Shown: positions 10,642 through 22,385 of the stretch, one piece after another | Numbering within the stretch: the stretch's first letter is position 1 | Layout: each line of letters opens with the position of its first letter | Origin: Iris pallida | Taxonomy: Eukaryota; Streptophyta; Magnoliopsida; Asparagales; Iridaceae | Length of the DNA stretch: 64,000 nucleotides | Assembly (NCBI GenBank): GCA_029216955.1 | Contig: JANAVB010002199.1 | Span: 12,662,585-12,726,584 of the forward strand | Direction of reading: 5' to 3' | Translations under genes and position numbers: made by a program | The notes under the pieces: model-generated | Database searches by the model: none | The model's input: the letters and a program-made list of their open reading frames with translations, nothing else | Told to the model about the DNA's origin: nothing

Positions 10642-13544
10642 ACCAACACCACCACAAATTTGATATACCATAGCTGGATTGTTTGTTCTGATTGTCATGC
10701 TCTGTGGGAAACAGAACCTGGTGACAGGGTTGAAGTTGATGAACCAATTGCTCAGGTTGAAACTGATAAGGTATTTGGATCTTGTAAGATATTATATGAA
10801 ATTATGTAATGTTTCTTACAGCATCAGGGTAACTGAAGATGATACTTTTTCTGACATCTTTCTACGTGATACTTAAGGTGACGATTGATGTTAACAGCCC
10901 TGAAGCAGGGATAATTGAAAAGGTTAGCCAGCATTTGTCTTAAAAGCTTTTGGTAATATTTAATAAGTTATTTCCTCAATGAAGTTGCGACTTTTGAAAT
11001 TTCTGGCTATTGTAGTAACCCTTTCTCATGTTTTTGTAACACGGACTTAATATTTTTGCAGTTTGTAGCCAAGGAAGGCGATACTGTAATGCCAGGAACT
11101 AAGGTTGCTATAATATCAAAGTCTGCTTCTACTGATACTCATGTTGCGCCATCAGAGGAGAAGTCAGGTAAAGATGCTCCTCAGCCAACTCCACCTGTTA
11201 AAAAGGAAGAGGATAAACCAAAGGCTAAGGAAGAAGTGGCTATCAAGGAGAAGCCTAAAGCATCTTCTCCTGTCCCTTCTAAGATTTCTGCTTCTGAACC
11301 TCAGCTTCCTCCCAAGGAGAGGGAAAGACGAGTAAGTCTTATAATATTCTTCACTACATCTAGTTAATTGTTTTTGTTTGAAGAGTCATTTTGCGTTTGA
11401 TAATGTCTTTCCTTTGCTCTTTGGTTTATTGTTTCACAGAGAGTTGCCATTTTACCTCTTCGTCTACACTGTTTTTTTGACCAGCACTACTTGGAGGGTG
11501 TTCCATTGAAACTATTTTTCACCTACATTTGATTTCAGGTTCCTATGCCAAGACTCAGAAAGCGGGTTGCTACACGCTTGAAAGATTCTCAGAATACATT
11601 TGCTATGCTGACAACATTTAATGAAGTTGACATGTAGGTGATCTTTGTTTACATTCTGCCCAGATATGATTTAAGCATTTAATACTTTTTTGGCCGTTAA
11701 TTCATTAATTAATGCGGCATAATAACTATCTGCACGAGAAAGAACCACCTATGTGTTTCATTGTTGTTCAGCTTCTTGTCTGGATTCAGCACTTTTGGTC
11801 TTAAAGTTAGTAATTTAAAGAGTATATAACACTAAAAGTAATATTGTAATATTGTAATATTGTATTATTAATAATAAAATTAATGCAGTTCTGTAACTTG
11901 TGTTACATAGTATTAAGAACAATATTCTGTGCTACATGTATTTAAAAAAATTGCTACATGATAACACGTTCTACCTAGTGATTGGTGAAGTTGAGAGAAA
12001 TAGGAATTATAATGTAAAGCAAAATTGCTTGTTATCAACTTACTGTATAACACTGGTCTACAAGAATGAAATATCATTTACTTTGTCACGGGATGGTGCA
12101 ATATGTAAATTCCAATAATGCTGTAGTGATGGCTATGGCAGCATTCATCATTGTCATAAAGCCTATGATTGTATCAAATGAGTATTTCAGGCCCGTTTAG
12201 CAAGGGCCAAATTTGCATTGGTTTGCTGGTGATATTATCATCATTTTCGTAGTTAACATTTAATTGATAATATTTGTGAAGGAATTATATATGAAATTTG
12301 TCTGATCTGTCAATAAATTTGTATTATATAGGACGAACTTGATGAAACTTCGTTCTGATTACAAAGACGCCTTTGTAGAAAAGCATGGTGTGAAGTTGGG
12401 TCTCATGTCAGGTTTTATTAAAGTACGTCATGTCCTATTGCTACTATCAAGTTTCTTTAATCATTTTGCCTTATCCACTTACATGCATCTTATGTCATAT
12501 TTTTAGGCAGCCGTTACTGGACTACAGAACCAGCCAATAGTCAATGCAGTCATTGATGGTGAGGACATCATATATAGAGAGTATATTGATATCAGCATTG
12601 CAGTTGGCACCCCCAAGGTCTGTTAATATCTATCTTCTCTTGAATGGTTAGAGATTGTTCCAATTTTAATCTCTCATTGTTGCACAAATGACTTCCAGGC
12701 TCATATAGTGAACCAAGGGGTTATTGTATTCTAATTATTTTAGATATAACAAAGTTTTCCACTGATGGCTCTTTGATGACAAATTGATGAGTAACTGAGA
12801 ACATTGGAGATGCTTAAGATATACATCTCAAGAGACAGGAATTGTACCAATTGACAATCATGCTTGTTTGAATGAATGATTTAGGTCTAAGGAGAACTAG
12901 TCATATTTGTGACGAAAAGAAAAGAGAAGAGAATACCTCAATTAACACGGAGATCTGAAATTGAGTTTGAGAAAATGTTCAATAGGTTGTATTTCTTAAT
13001 TGGAATGTTTACTTTGGTTGAAAATTTACAAATACTGATGCTTGTGGCTAATAATAGTTAGTTTCCTTTCTGTCTCTCAGGGCCTTGTGGTGCCAGTTAT
13101 TCGTGACGCTGATAAAATGAACTTTGCGGATATAGAGAAGGAAATTAACAATCTTGCAAAGAAGGCAAACAATGGGACGATATCGATTGACGAAATGGCT
13201 GGAGGCTCATTCACAATATCTAATGGCGGAGTCTATGGAAGTCTTTTGAGCACTCCCATTATTAATCCTCCACAGGTAATAATACGACCCGAATCATCTT
13301 GTAACTTATTTTGGCATTGTCTAACATCATGTTCTGATGGTTATTTTTCCAGTCTGCCATCCTAGGTATGCATTCCATTGTGTCCAGACCAATGGTGGTT
13401 GATGGTAAGATCGTTCCAAGACCAATGATGTATGTGGCGCTGACCTACGATCATAGATTGATTGATGGAAGAGAGGCGGTCTTCTTCCTGAGACGAATCA
13501 AAGATGTTGTTGAAGACCCTCGCAGGCTCCTTCTCGACTTATAA
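5502..13544 (+). CDS. Dihydrolipoyl succinyltransferase, E2 of 2-oxoglutarate dehydrogenase (left copy)
   Basis: E2 core enzyme of the mitochondrial 2-oxoglutarate dehydrogenase complex of the citric acid cycle; it moves the succinyl group from its lipoyl arm to CoA. Thirteen exons with GT..AG introns and consistent phase give 445 residues: 5502-5543, 10000-10060, 10138-10171, 10311-10381, 10478-10552, 10715-10770, 10878-10922, 11062-11331, 11539-11633, 12332-12422, 12507-12617, 13081-13275, 13353-13544. Residues 1-65 are Arg/Ser-rich with RPF|SS at 63-67, a likely mitochondrial processing site. The lipoyl domain (about 71-145) has ETDK with lipoyl-lysine K113. A Lys/Pro/Ala linker (about 150-215) follows, without a recognisable subunit-binding domain, as I recall for plant homologues. 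The catalytic domain (about 218-445) ends with the DHRLIDG motif, H416 and D420. Length is near that of Arabidopsis ODO2. Intron 1 is 4456 bp. Whether this and the copy at 43347 are separate genes is doubtful. Confidence 0.95.
7405..8147. mobile_element. hAT-like non-autonomous element in intron 1
   Basis: The left end CACTGTTTTAAA and the reverse complement of the right end CAAGGTTGTAAA match at 9 of 12 positions. Both ends continue into ATCGG and then GC-rich CCTAGGCGG-type repeats (7420-7560 and 8070-8115), so the ends can pair. The interior carries GAGAGAG and T-rich tracts and no intact gene. An 8-bp target duplication is not clear. It sits inside intron 1 of the E2 gene and does not touch exons. 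Confidence 0.45.
10570..10638 (+). repeat. (CT)n microsatellite in an E2 intron
   Basis: TCTC repeat interspersed with TCTG, starting 17 bases after the splice donor of exon 5 (exon end 10552). It lies wholly inside the intron, so length variation should not alter the protein. Confidence 0.9.
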
Positions 13545-15149
13545 GACAGTCGGTGGCAAGCAATTGCCAGTGGCTCTCGTCTCTTTTCTAAACCAAATAA
13601 TGCCCCTTCCAGAGTTCAAAATTTTGATATAGACTGCTATTACCAACTTACGTTTGTTTACTATTACTCTTTGATATAAGCATGATGAGGTATAGTTGCA
13701 AGGGAAGCAATAAACCTTCCCGAGTTGTATGATACGGGATGCAGTTATTAATTCTGGCTGTTTATTTGGGTACATTGCAAAAACTGGTGCTGCTTATGTT
13801 GACGATAAACTCGAGTTGTATCTTCAAAGCTGCACTGGATGGCCTTTTTGAATCACAGACAAGTTACTGAGCAGCGCCTGTTATGGCAATTCACAAGTTT
13901 CTGTCAAAGTATGTACTTGAAGCTCTAGTATGATGAGAAGTTTATGGATAACCCCTTGGTTCTAGTATTTGAGGGAGGGGATATTTTTTAGGCTTAATTG
14001 GGGGCTAAATTAGGACATATTGAAGCTGTGTGGCCTTATTGATGTCATATAGTTTTTATGACGTGAAAGGTAATCTTTTAGATGGATTGATGATTGGAGA
14101 AGAAGGATCCACAAGATTGTGACTACTATCTAATATTACTTTCTGTAATGTTCTCGTTTGAAATAGAAAATTTTATTGGCTGAGAGAAACTTTATAGAAA
14201 TGGGCGGAGAAAGAATTTGCAAATATTGGAACCAACAAAATATTCCGTCAGTTGGTCTGGTAGAATTCAGCAAGTTCTAAAGAATATTTTGTGTGCATGC
14301 ACAGATTCCTCTCTTTCATGCATTCAATTTTAGAATTTTTGAATTTTGCCAGACTTGCATAATGTTTTGTAGATTCGAATATTTGTAAACTTCATCTCCT
14401 TGTTTCATATATAAATTTTTAAACATTTGAAACTCCAAAAGTTTGTGGCAAGTGTATATTGCTTGGTTGTAATGTAGGTTTTTTTGTTTTTTTTTTAAAG
14501 TATGGTTGTAATGTAGGTTGAATCCACAATTTTCTCACTTTGATTGTCAGCCTGTCAGGGACTCGGGATATGTTGGCTGCTTTTGACAATAGAGGACGAG
14601 CAATTGCTCAATCAAGCTCTCTGGGGTTCTCTCTGACTAAATTATCCTTTTTCTTTTCATCTACTGCGGACCATCTAGGCGACTACAATTCAAGATCAAT
14701 CGATTCAACTTGATTCTAAATATACAATTAGGATGTCTACCCGACCATTGTGGGATCATGAGCCCATAACAGGCTTTTAAATTTACAACTCCATGTGCAA
14801 GTCCATTGCTTTCGTTTCTCCTTAGCATATCATCCTACAGTGTATAATCCAATTTCAAACTCGAGTCGATAAATTTCAATATATGGACGAAAAATTCTGA
14901 AAAAAAAAAAGAGGCGTAGATACGAAAATATGGATTAGAGTGGAAGACATTGGCCCAAATGGGTGGCCGCCTGCCGGCTACTCTCTCTAAGTTAAAAAAA
15001 AAATCAACAAAATGTGATTCCATAAACTTTTACAACCGACTGTCAACCGACGCCAACAATTCACATAATCAAGAATTTTAGTGAAGCTAACTTGGTGTTG
15101 GACTAGAAGCATATGACAGCATTTGTAGCTAGGTAAATATGTATTGTTG
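13545..15149. other. 3' UTR of the E2 gene and non-coding downstream sequence
   Basis: The first few hundred bases after the stop at 13542-13544 are presumably 3' UTR. I did not assign a polyadenylation site. The remainder is AT-rich and I recognise no gene in it. Confidence 0.55.
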
Positions 15150-15150
15150 T

Positions 15151-15710
15151 TGTGAAAAAAAAAAATTATAGTATATAATTTTCAATTATACATAGCATAC
15201 TATTATATATCAATATTATATTATTAAATGGGAAATTTTTGTAAGTTCTCTGTACCTTTTAAAAATTGGGGTAGTTCTCCAGTATTTTTGATAAAAAATT
15301 GTAGCTTCCTCTGTCCTACCTTATACATTTTTGTATATCATTGCTGATATGAAACGTATATGAATCCACTCGTAATCGATAAACCCTCCCTATTTAAATA
15401 GGATAGAAGTTTTGTGTAACTCTCTACCAGCATACAACTTCACAGATGTCTACAAATTTAAAAATAATTCAATTTTATTTCCAAAATTACCATTTTCTTG
15501 TAAATATGGATAAATTATCATAATTATTTGGTGTCTATAACCTATGTCTTTTTGTTATCCATAACATATGGTTTTTGGCAATTTTTTTTTTAATTGTCAT
15601 CATGATATTAACCTCCATTATAAGCCTATATAAGAAGCTCTTATCAAGTTGATGAGTACAAGTGAATGAAGAAATAATTTTCTCTATTGTTCATCTCTTT
15701 ACTTTACAAT
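15151..15710 (+). mobile_element. Probable Ty1/copia 5' LTR
   Basis: This AT-rich block precedes a primer-binding-site-like sequence and a copia gag. Near its end there is a TATA-type CTATATAAGAAGCTC (about 15626-15640), followed by a leader ending CTTTACAATA. The left boundary is a guess from a TGTG start; the right boundary is set by the primer-binding site. Confidence 0.45.
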
Positions 15711-15724
15711 ACGTTATCAGCACC
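15711..15724 (+). other. Copia primer-binding-site-like motif
   Basis: ACGTTATCAGCACC lies directly after the putative LTR end. The CGTTATCAGCAC type is familiar from plant copia elements. It is 680 bp upstream of the gag start codon. Confidence 0.5.
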
Positions 15725-16403
15725 ATTTGCTCTAGATAATAGAAGAAGGAAGAAATAGTTCTCTTAAGAAAAGAAATGTATTGAAGAGGTAAATTTAATC
15801 TTGTATATTTAGATACATGTTTTAGTAAACTTAAATACGTGTTTAATTTATGCGTTTATAGATTGATTAGAATATTAAAAAAATTCTAGCCCTATTTTTA
15901 AAAATCTAAATTTGTATTAAACCTGTTCATATTTTCTTTCAAAATAGATAATTCATGATAATTTATTTAATATTATGTACGAATCTCATTTCTATATTTT
16001 TTCTAATGAAATTTATCAAGTATAAAATTAATCTAGAATATCTAGAATATTCTTCTCTTATTATGAATTAGTTAATTATATTAAATTGGTTTATGTTTGC
16101 TATTTCCATTATTTTTTTTATTCTAAAAAGGTACTACTTCACATTGTTGTATATGTGAATCGAATTATAAAAAGTACCCAACTATTAATATAATTTATAA
16201 AAGTACCCAAAATTTAAACCATGATGATCTAAAGATTATATATATAATCACATTGTTGTATATGTGATACACATAAAACATAACATTCTTTGATAGCGTT
16301 TTATCACATTGTGGCATATATGTAAAATTTTGTAATATTGAAAGCACTCGCCATTTTTATTATTTAAATTAATTTTCTCTAATAAATTATTTTCTGCTAT
16401 TAG

Positions 16404-18006
16404 ATGTCGAGTCTTGCAAAGCTTGAATTCAAAGCTCTTGATGTGAGCGGAGACAATTGCTTATCATGGCAATTAGATGTAAAGTTGTACTTGCAGTCCA
16501 ACAAGCTTGATGGTACTATTAAGAAGGAAAGTAAAGAATCTTCTGAAGCCAAGGCTAAGGTTTTGATTTTCCTACGACATCATATTCATGATAAGCTAAA
16601 GGCAGAATATCTATACGAGGATGATCCATTGAATTTTGGACATCTCTAAAGGATAGATTTGACCATCAAAAGATGATAATCCTTCCGATTGCTCAAAGTG
16701 AATGGTTGAACCTAAGATACCAAGACTATAAAACTGTTAAAGCATATAATTCTGCTATGTTTAATATTGTTTCTCACCTTAGGTTGTGCGGAGAAAAAGT
16801 AACAGAGGCTCAAATGATTGAGAAAACCCTCTCCACTTTTCATGCAAGTAATGTGTTTTTGCAGGAACAATATCGTGAAAGACATTTCACAAAATACTCT
16901 GAACTGGTGACTTGTCTCCTTGTAGCAGAGGCAAATAGCAATGTTCTCATGAAAAACCACAACTCTACCAACTGGGTCAATGGCAATTCCTGAAGCAAAT
17001 GCCAATTTTGGGATTAGCAGAGGTCGTGGTAGAAGACGTGGAAGAGGAAAAAGTTATGGGAGGTATGGTCATGATTATCATCCTCATAACAAAGTCGAAA
17101 ATAGTGGTTCACAAAAAAAATGGAATAAGTGGACATCACCCTCTAACAAAGGGAATTCAAATCCTCAATATAAACCAAATAAGGGTAGTACTGCTTGTCA
17201 TAAATGTGGCAAAGATGGACATTGGTTTAAGCAATGTCGAACTAATCAACAAGAGGTTGACAAATTCAAATAATCGAAGAAAATGAAAGCAAATATGACA
17301 GAATATTGGGACAATGATCAGCCACTTGACAGCACTCAATTGAATTGTTCTGATTTCTTTTAGGATCAAAATGGGAATCAAATTACCAATGAACAATTTG
17401 AGAAAATGCTGGGAAATCCACCTTCAATTGAGTGAGCACTCGGTTGACTTATGTTCTATTTCAAGTATTATGAACTTTTTACATTTGAAGTCATGTTTTT
17501 TGTTTTTAGTTACCATCATGGAATATCTAGGACATGAGAGTTTGTTGAAGAATATCATTACTTTGTTATGTATTTGAAAGTTGCATCTCTATAATAATGA
17601 TGTTATCGTTTGGTATGCTTAATTACTTTTATTATATTTGTGCTAGTTAGAATATATGTTCATAATTTTTTTTTGTTTCATATTGAAGGTATGGATATAC
17701 GAAGGGAGAAAATTGACTTGGATATGTGTTTCGTAGACAGTGATACAACACATACGATTTTAAAGAATCAAAAGCTTTTTTTTCAAATTTAGTATTTGAC
17801 ATGCATAAAGTATCAACAATATCTGGATCAGCCCATATAATTGAGGGTTTTGGAAGAGCACATATTATGTTGCCTATTGGCACTCAAATTTATTTGCAGA
17901 ATGCGTTTATTCAAGCAATTCCAAAAGAAATTTGCTAAGTTTCAAGGATATACGCAAAAATGGATACCATATTAAAACTCGAAATGATAACAACAAAGAT
18001 ATTATG
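16404..18006 (+). pseudogene. Ty1/copia gag-protease remnant, frameshifted and truncated
   Basis: Reading from 16404 there is a copia gag N-terminus (16404-16649), which shifts frame and continues at 16673-16993 and again at 16980-17273. The third segment has an Arg/Gly-rich stretch and a CCHC zinc knuckle, C-x2-C-x4-H-x4-C, at 17196-17237. After a stop at 17271-17273 a protease remnant follows, with D-S-D at 17736-17744 where the family usually has D-S-G or similar. The start of the GAG-pre-integrase region lies at about 17810-17998. Integrase, reverse transcriptase and RNase H are absent because a reverse-oriented LTR begins at 18007. Frameshifts and stops make the element non-functional. 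Confidence 0.85.
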
Positions 18007-18113
18007 TGTCACGACCCGCACCCTGTTTAAGGGTACGAGCACGTGGGTACATCCAGCCTACGCCGCAGTGTCGGCGGTAGAATGCTGTATAGGTCGTCTA
18101 TAAAATCTAACAT

Positions 18114-18118
<5 letters not shown>

Positions 18119-18167
<49 letters not shown>

Positions 18168-18202
18168 ATTATATATATATATATATAATATATATATATA
18201 TG
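18119..18202. repeat. (AT)n microsatellite
   Basis: AT repeat with several TATTATA interruptions, close to the end of the reverse LTR. At the same place the right copy (56031-56126) is an uninterrupted AT run. Confidence 0.95.
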
Positions 18203-19408
18203 TACCTGTCATCTCCGCACGGAGGAATATATATAACTCAATCACATGATATCTAGGGAAGATAAGCACGATGTGATAAAGATATGATAGAAATAGCAAA
18301 AGCTGGGAATAGATGCAAGTCACAGAGTCACAACCAGAAATTTGTAGTTTAAAATATTATACAATCCCAAAAATATATATACTATAACCCACAATAATAA
18401 GCTGGAACGCAATCCAGTCAAACCTAACTAGTCTAGGTTAGAGCAGGCGGTGCGTCCTCAATGGGCACCGGCCCCACAAGAATGTCCAGGTCGTACTCTC
18501 CATATATGCCATACCCATAATAGGTTGAGCAGTCTGCCTCTAAATCCTCTGTAAACATCAACGGGGTTATCCTGTCAGGATAATGAGCAAGTACAAACAC
18601 CAACAACAGTTCCATTGAATTGACAAATGCTATAAGAGACAATTGTAATGGAATACAAGATAAAATATCAAACTAGAATATAAACAGGATATATATAACA
18701 GGATATCATGTCAGGGTATAATGTACAGGAAAGTAGAACAGTACAGGAATGTCTGATGTACAATATAAATATAAACAGTGCCTTAAGTATTAGGGCATTA
18801 TGTGATCGGCTTGAGTCAAGATCAGGCTGTTCCATTTGACCGGCTATGCACAAGTAGTATAGAGGATCAGGCCAGCCAAATGGAAAGCTATACACAAGTA
18901 GTATCAGGTCAGGCTACACCCTACGTGTGGTGAGGGTGGAGCTATGCACAAGTAGTAACATGTGGGGGGGGAGGTAATGATCACATAACCTCTAATAACT
19001 CCCCATCTCCGAGTAGTATAATGGATCCAACCATGACACGTCATGACACAGGATTTAAAGACCAGGGGCAGTCCACTCCCAAATCGGTGTCTATACAAGT
19101 ACAGGAAACAAGATCGAACAATGTACTCATATACCAGATAAACCAGGAATAACATCGCATGACGAGATTCAACATATACTAGTCCATGTATCCTCGTGTC
19201 GAGAATCAAGTAAAATACTACAACTGAATCGGATATAATAGATCAAGACAATGAAAACTATCAGTAAATGTACTCGTCTGCGGTCCTGAGCTGTCAAATG
19301 GAATCGATGCTCAGAGTGATGTCGCAGACCCTAAGATGAGATATCATGAGTTAAATTAGGGTTTAATAGTGTTAGGCATGATTTCTAGTGTATGATATAC
19401 AAATCTAG

Positions 19409-19712
19409 GTCAAGATCAGTCAAACTAAATCAAACTAGGTCACACTAAGTCAAACTAGGTCATACAAAGTCAAACTAGGTCATACAAAGTCAAACTAGGT
19501 CGAAAGTTGACTTACAGTTGACTTTTGGTCAACTGGTCCACTCTGGTCAACTTCTAGTCCAATATAGGTCAACTTAGACTATTGGTGACTCACAGTTGAC
19601 TTTTGGTTAACTGGTCAACTATGGTCAAGTTCTAGTCAAAACTAGGCCAAGTGTTGACTTTTGTTTGACTTTAAGTCAAAACAGTCAAACTCGGTCAACC
19701 GAGGTCAACACT
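19409..19712. repeat. GTCAA/TTGAC-rich array with 20-bp tandem repeats
   Basis: More than twenty GTCA/TGAC cores fall within 300 bp. Positions 19431-19510 are four 20-bp units beginning CAAACTAGGTC. They are followed by two diverged copies of an about 80-bp unit (from about 19508 and 19586), each containing CAGTTGACTTTTGGT. TTGAC is the W-box core bound by WRKY factors; that link is by motif only. Confidence 0.85.
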
Positions 19713-20388
19713 AGACTAAGATCTATTCCTAACATTTACCTACAGATATTTCATATCATGGTCAAATTGGTATCCCGATACCAATATCTTAGTTTAGGGT
19801 AAATACCTTAACTAAGGTAAACCTTTACCTTAGTGTAACCTCCGTAAATTGAATTCTTGGATAATTTCGAAAATTTGTATTTTTATTCTATTTCGTATTT
19901 TTCAAAACTTCGAATTTTTCTAAATCTCGAAAAACTTGCAATTTCTAATTTTTGGAAAAAAAATTTGACCGTGATTGTTATCGGTCCTTGTTGGCTTTGG
20001 TTTACTATTTTAGGTGATTATGTCCTATTGGAATTTTCCTGTCGTTTTCTTGAAACAATAAGATTTTAATATAATCTGTATGAGAGACGTTATTGAATTT
20101 TGGAATTTCTAAATATCATTATTTACTAAATAAATAATTTCTAAATATTTTAAATAATTAAGTAAATATATTAGTATTATTTTATTGGAAAATCCTGGCT
20201 AAATTGTAATTAGCCACTTGTTAAATTAGTATTAGCTAGTAATTTAACTATTAATTATAACTAATATTTATTTTGTACTAATTAATTGGCAGGTGATATG
20301 GTTAGCAGTTAGTGATTAGCGTTAGTTTTCCACTATGTTTTTCCTAATTCTATTACATGTCACTTTTAGGGTTTTCCCCCACTTTTCC

Positions 20389-20396
20389 TATAAATA
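20389..20396 (+). promoter_or_regulatory. LTR TATA box
   Basis: TATAAATA about 555 bp into the 5' LTR, followed by ACCCTAAAATCCCTACAC and then the GC-rich leader. It is conserved at 27335-27342 in the 3' LTR and 58327-58334 in the right copy. It is the best candidate for the element's own promoter. Confidence 0.65.
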
Positions 20397-21599
20397 TCAC
20401 TTTTTCCCAAACCCTAAAATCCCTACACACATCCCTAGGAAATTCCTAGCAGCCTACCCCCCCTTTGTTTCCAGCACCCCCAATCTCCCGAACCACCCCG
20501 ACCATCCCCTTCCAGCCACTGCCGGAGGACCAAACCACCACCAGAACACTTCCGCCACTGCCGCATCCGAGTCAGTGCCGCCCAGGCCGGATCCCCTCCT
20601 CCGCAGGTGGCCGCTGAGACCCGTCCAAACCGAACACAGCCACCGGCTACCCCTGGCCGATGCACCCCAAGCCACCTCCGCCATCACCAACAGCCGCCAC
20701 ACTACTGTTCCCCACCCTGGCCGTCGCCCATTACCATCCCCACCATGGTCGGACGCCATCACCACCCTGCCCGCCCAACCTCCACCGCCATAAACCCTCC
20801 GCCGCCACCACCAGATACCACCGCCACCACAACTTTTCCCCCAAAAATCCAAACCATCGATAGAGAGAGAGAGAGAGGGAGAGAAAGAACCTGGCTGGCG
20901 CGCCGTCGCGCGAACCGGTCGTCCGCCGCCATGACCGCGACCCCGCCGCCCTGGACGAGATCGCGCCGCCGTGCGAGTCCTCCGTCCGCCGCCCAGACCC
21001 AGACCGCTCCCCTCTGGCGCCATGGCGAGCTCCACCGCGGCTGCTCCACCGGAGCCCCGACCCTCCGCCGAGAGATCCCGCTCGTGAGCCCCTTCCCTTC
21101 TCCGTGTGTTGGTTCAGTAGATGTAGGGATTGGAAACCCCCTTTCTATTACCTATAGTTATATAATATGTATATAATAATTTATATAGTTTAAATAATAA
21201 TTTATATAATAGTTTAGATAATAGTTTAAATAATAATTTATATATAGTTTATATATTTTCTATAATGGTTATGTATAATAGTTTATAATTGTTATTAGTT
21301 TATAATTGTCAATATAACATTATGTAATAGTTTTATAAAAATGTATAATGGTATTATATATTTGTATTAGTTATATATTATATTAGTTTATATATATAAA
21401 TGTACATTTGTTTATATAATGTATAACAGTTTTGATAAAAATATATTAGTTTACATATAATGTATATTATTTTTTTATTATTATTATTAAATTCTTGCTG
21501 GTATTGTTCTGTTAATAATTAGGATTCTCAAGATTAATATTACCATTAATTGATTTTTGGGCTTCTAGTCCTATGTTTTCTTATATCAATTTTAATATA

Positions 21600-21661
<62 letters not shown>

Positions 21662-22318
21662 ATATATATATATTTGTTTGCATTATTGTCATTTATTAGT
21701 ACAGAAATGATTTTTTGGATTTTGAAGTATTATCTAAAATATGTTGATTAATACAGATATAGTTTTTAACATTATAAGGATTTCCAAATTTATTATATTT
21801 ATTTAATTATATTTTTCTAAAATCATAAATCGTGACCATTTAAGTCATTTTGTATTTCTTGATTTGATTAGTGTACTAAACCCTGATTTTAGACTTTTAT
21901 ATACCAAACTAGGCTTTTTGGACTATTCTGGACTCATTGGACTGCCCGTGTCGTCGTCTGGGACCCTCTATGGAGCTTAGCATGGTACCTACCTCGTGTC
22001 GACACGTTCGTGTCGCGCATGTCGACTCCAACCAATCGAGGCGAGTACATTCTCTGATCATTTCATATCCTGCTTAGAACTATTTTCTGCAGTAGATTAC
22101 TTTACTTGTACTGTCACGTTGGTCACACGGATTGGTACTATATGGATCCCTTCTTGAGATGTTATCCTTAGGGAGCATCGGGTACTCTATGTTCTGTGCG
22201 TTTCACTTACATAGCGTATCACTATGCTTCGTTGATTCTTCGATCACTTGTGACATATACTCTTATGATCACAGAGTATTCCTGGAATCCTTATCCCATT
22301 TATGGGTCTACTATGTAT

Positions 22319-22385
22319 CACCCTTCGGGGACTTATCACCTTTCGGAGGCTTATCACCTTTCGGAGGCTTACCACCCTTCGGGGC
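22319..22385 (+). repeat. 18-bp tandem array with UUCG-type hairpins
   Basis: Three full units and one partial unit of CACCTTTCGGAGGCTTAT or CACCCTTCGGGGACTTAT. As RNA each unit can pair CCC with GGG, or CCU with AGG, around UUCG. The same LTR position in the 3' LTR has one unit more. Confidence 0.85.

Larger units (their letters stand above)
18007..19833 (-). mobile_element. Reverse-oriented long LTR, first part
   Basis: On the minus strand this is the 3' end of an LTR finishing GGGTGCGGGTCGTGACA-like at 18007. A subterminal block shared with the forward LTRs (CTACGCCGCAGTGTCGGCGG on the plus strand, about 18059-18078) is present. It is interrupted at 19834 by the complete non-coding element and resumes at 30116. 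Without that insert the LTR is about 4.0 kb. It cuts the copia element on its left. No coding sequence is recognised. Confidence 0.7.

Noticed and set aside
19431..19510. Regular 20-bp repeats considered as a CRISPR-like array
   Set aside because: There are no unique spacers and no bacterial context; this is a plain tandem repeat inside an LTR.
20454..21035. 193-residue minus-strand frame
   Set aside because: It is the Gly/Arg/Trp-rich antisense shadow of the GC-rich LTR leader, with no family resemblance.
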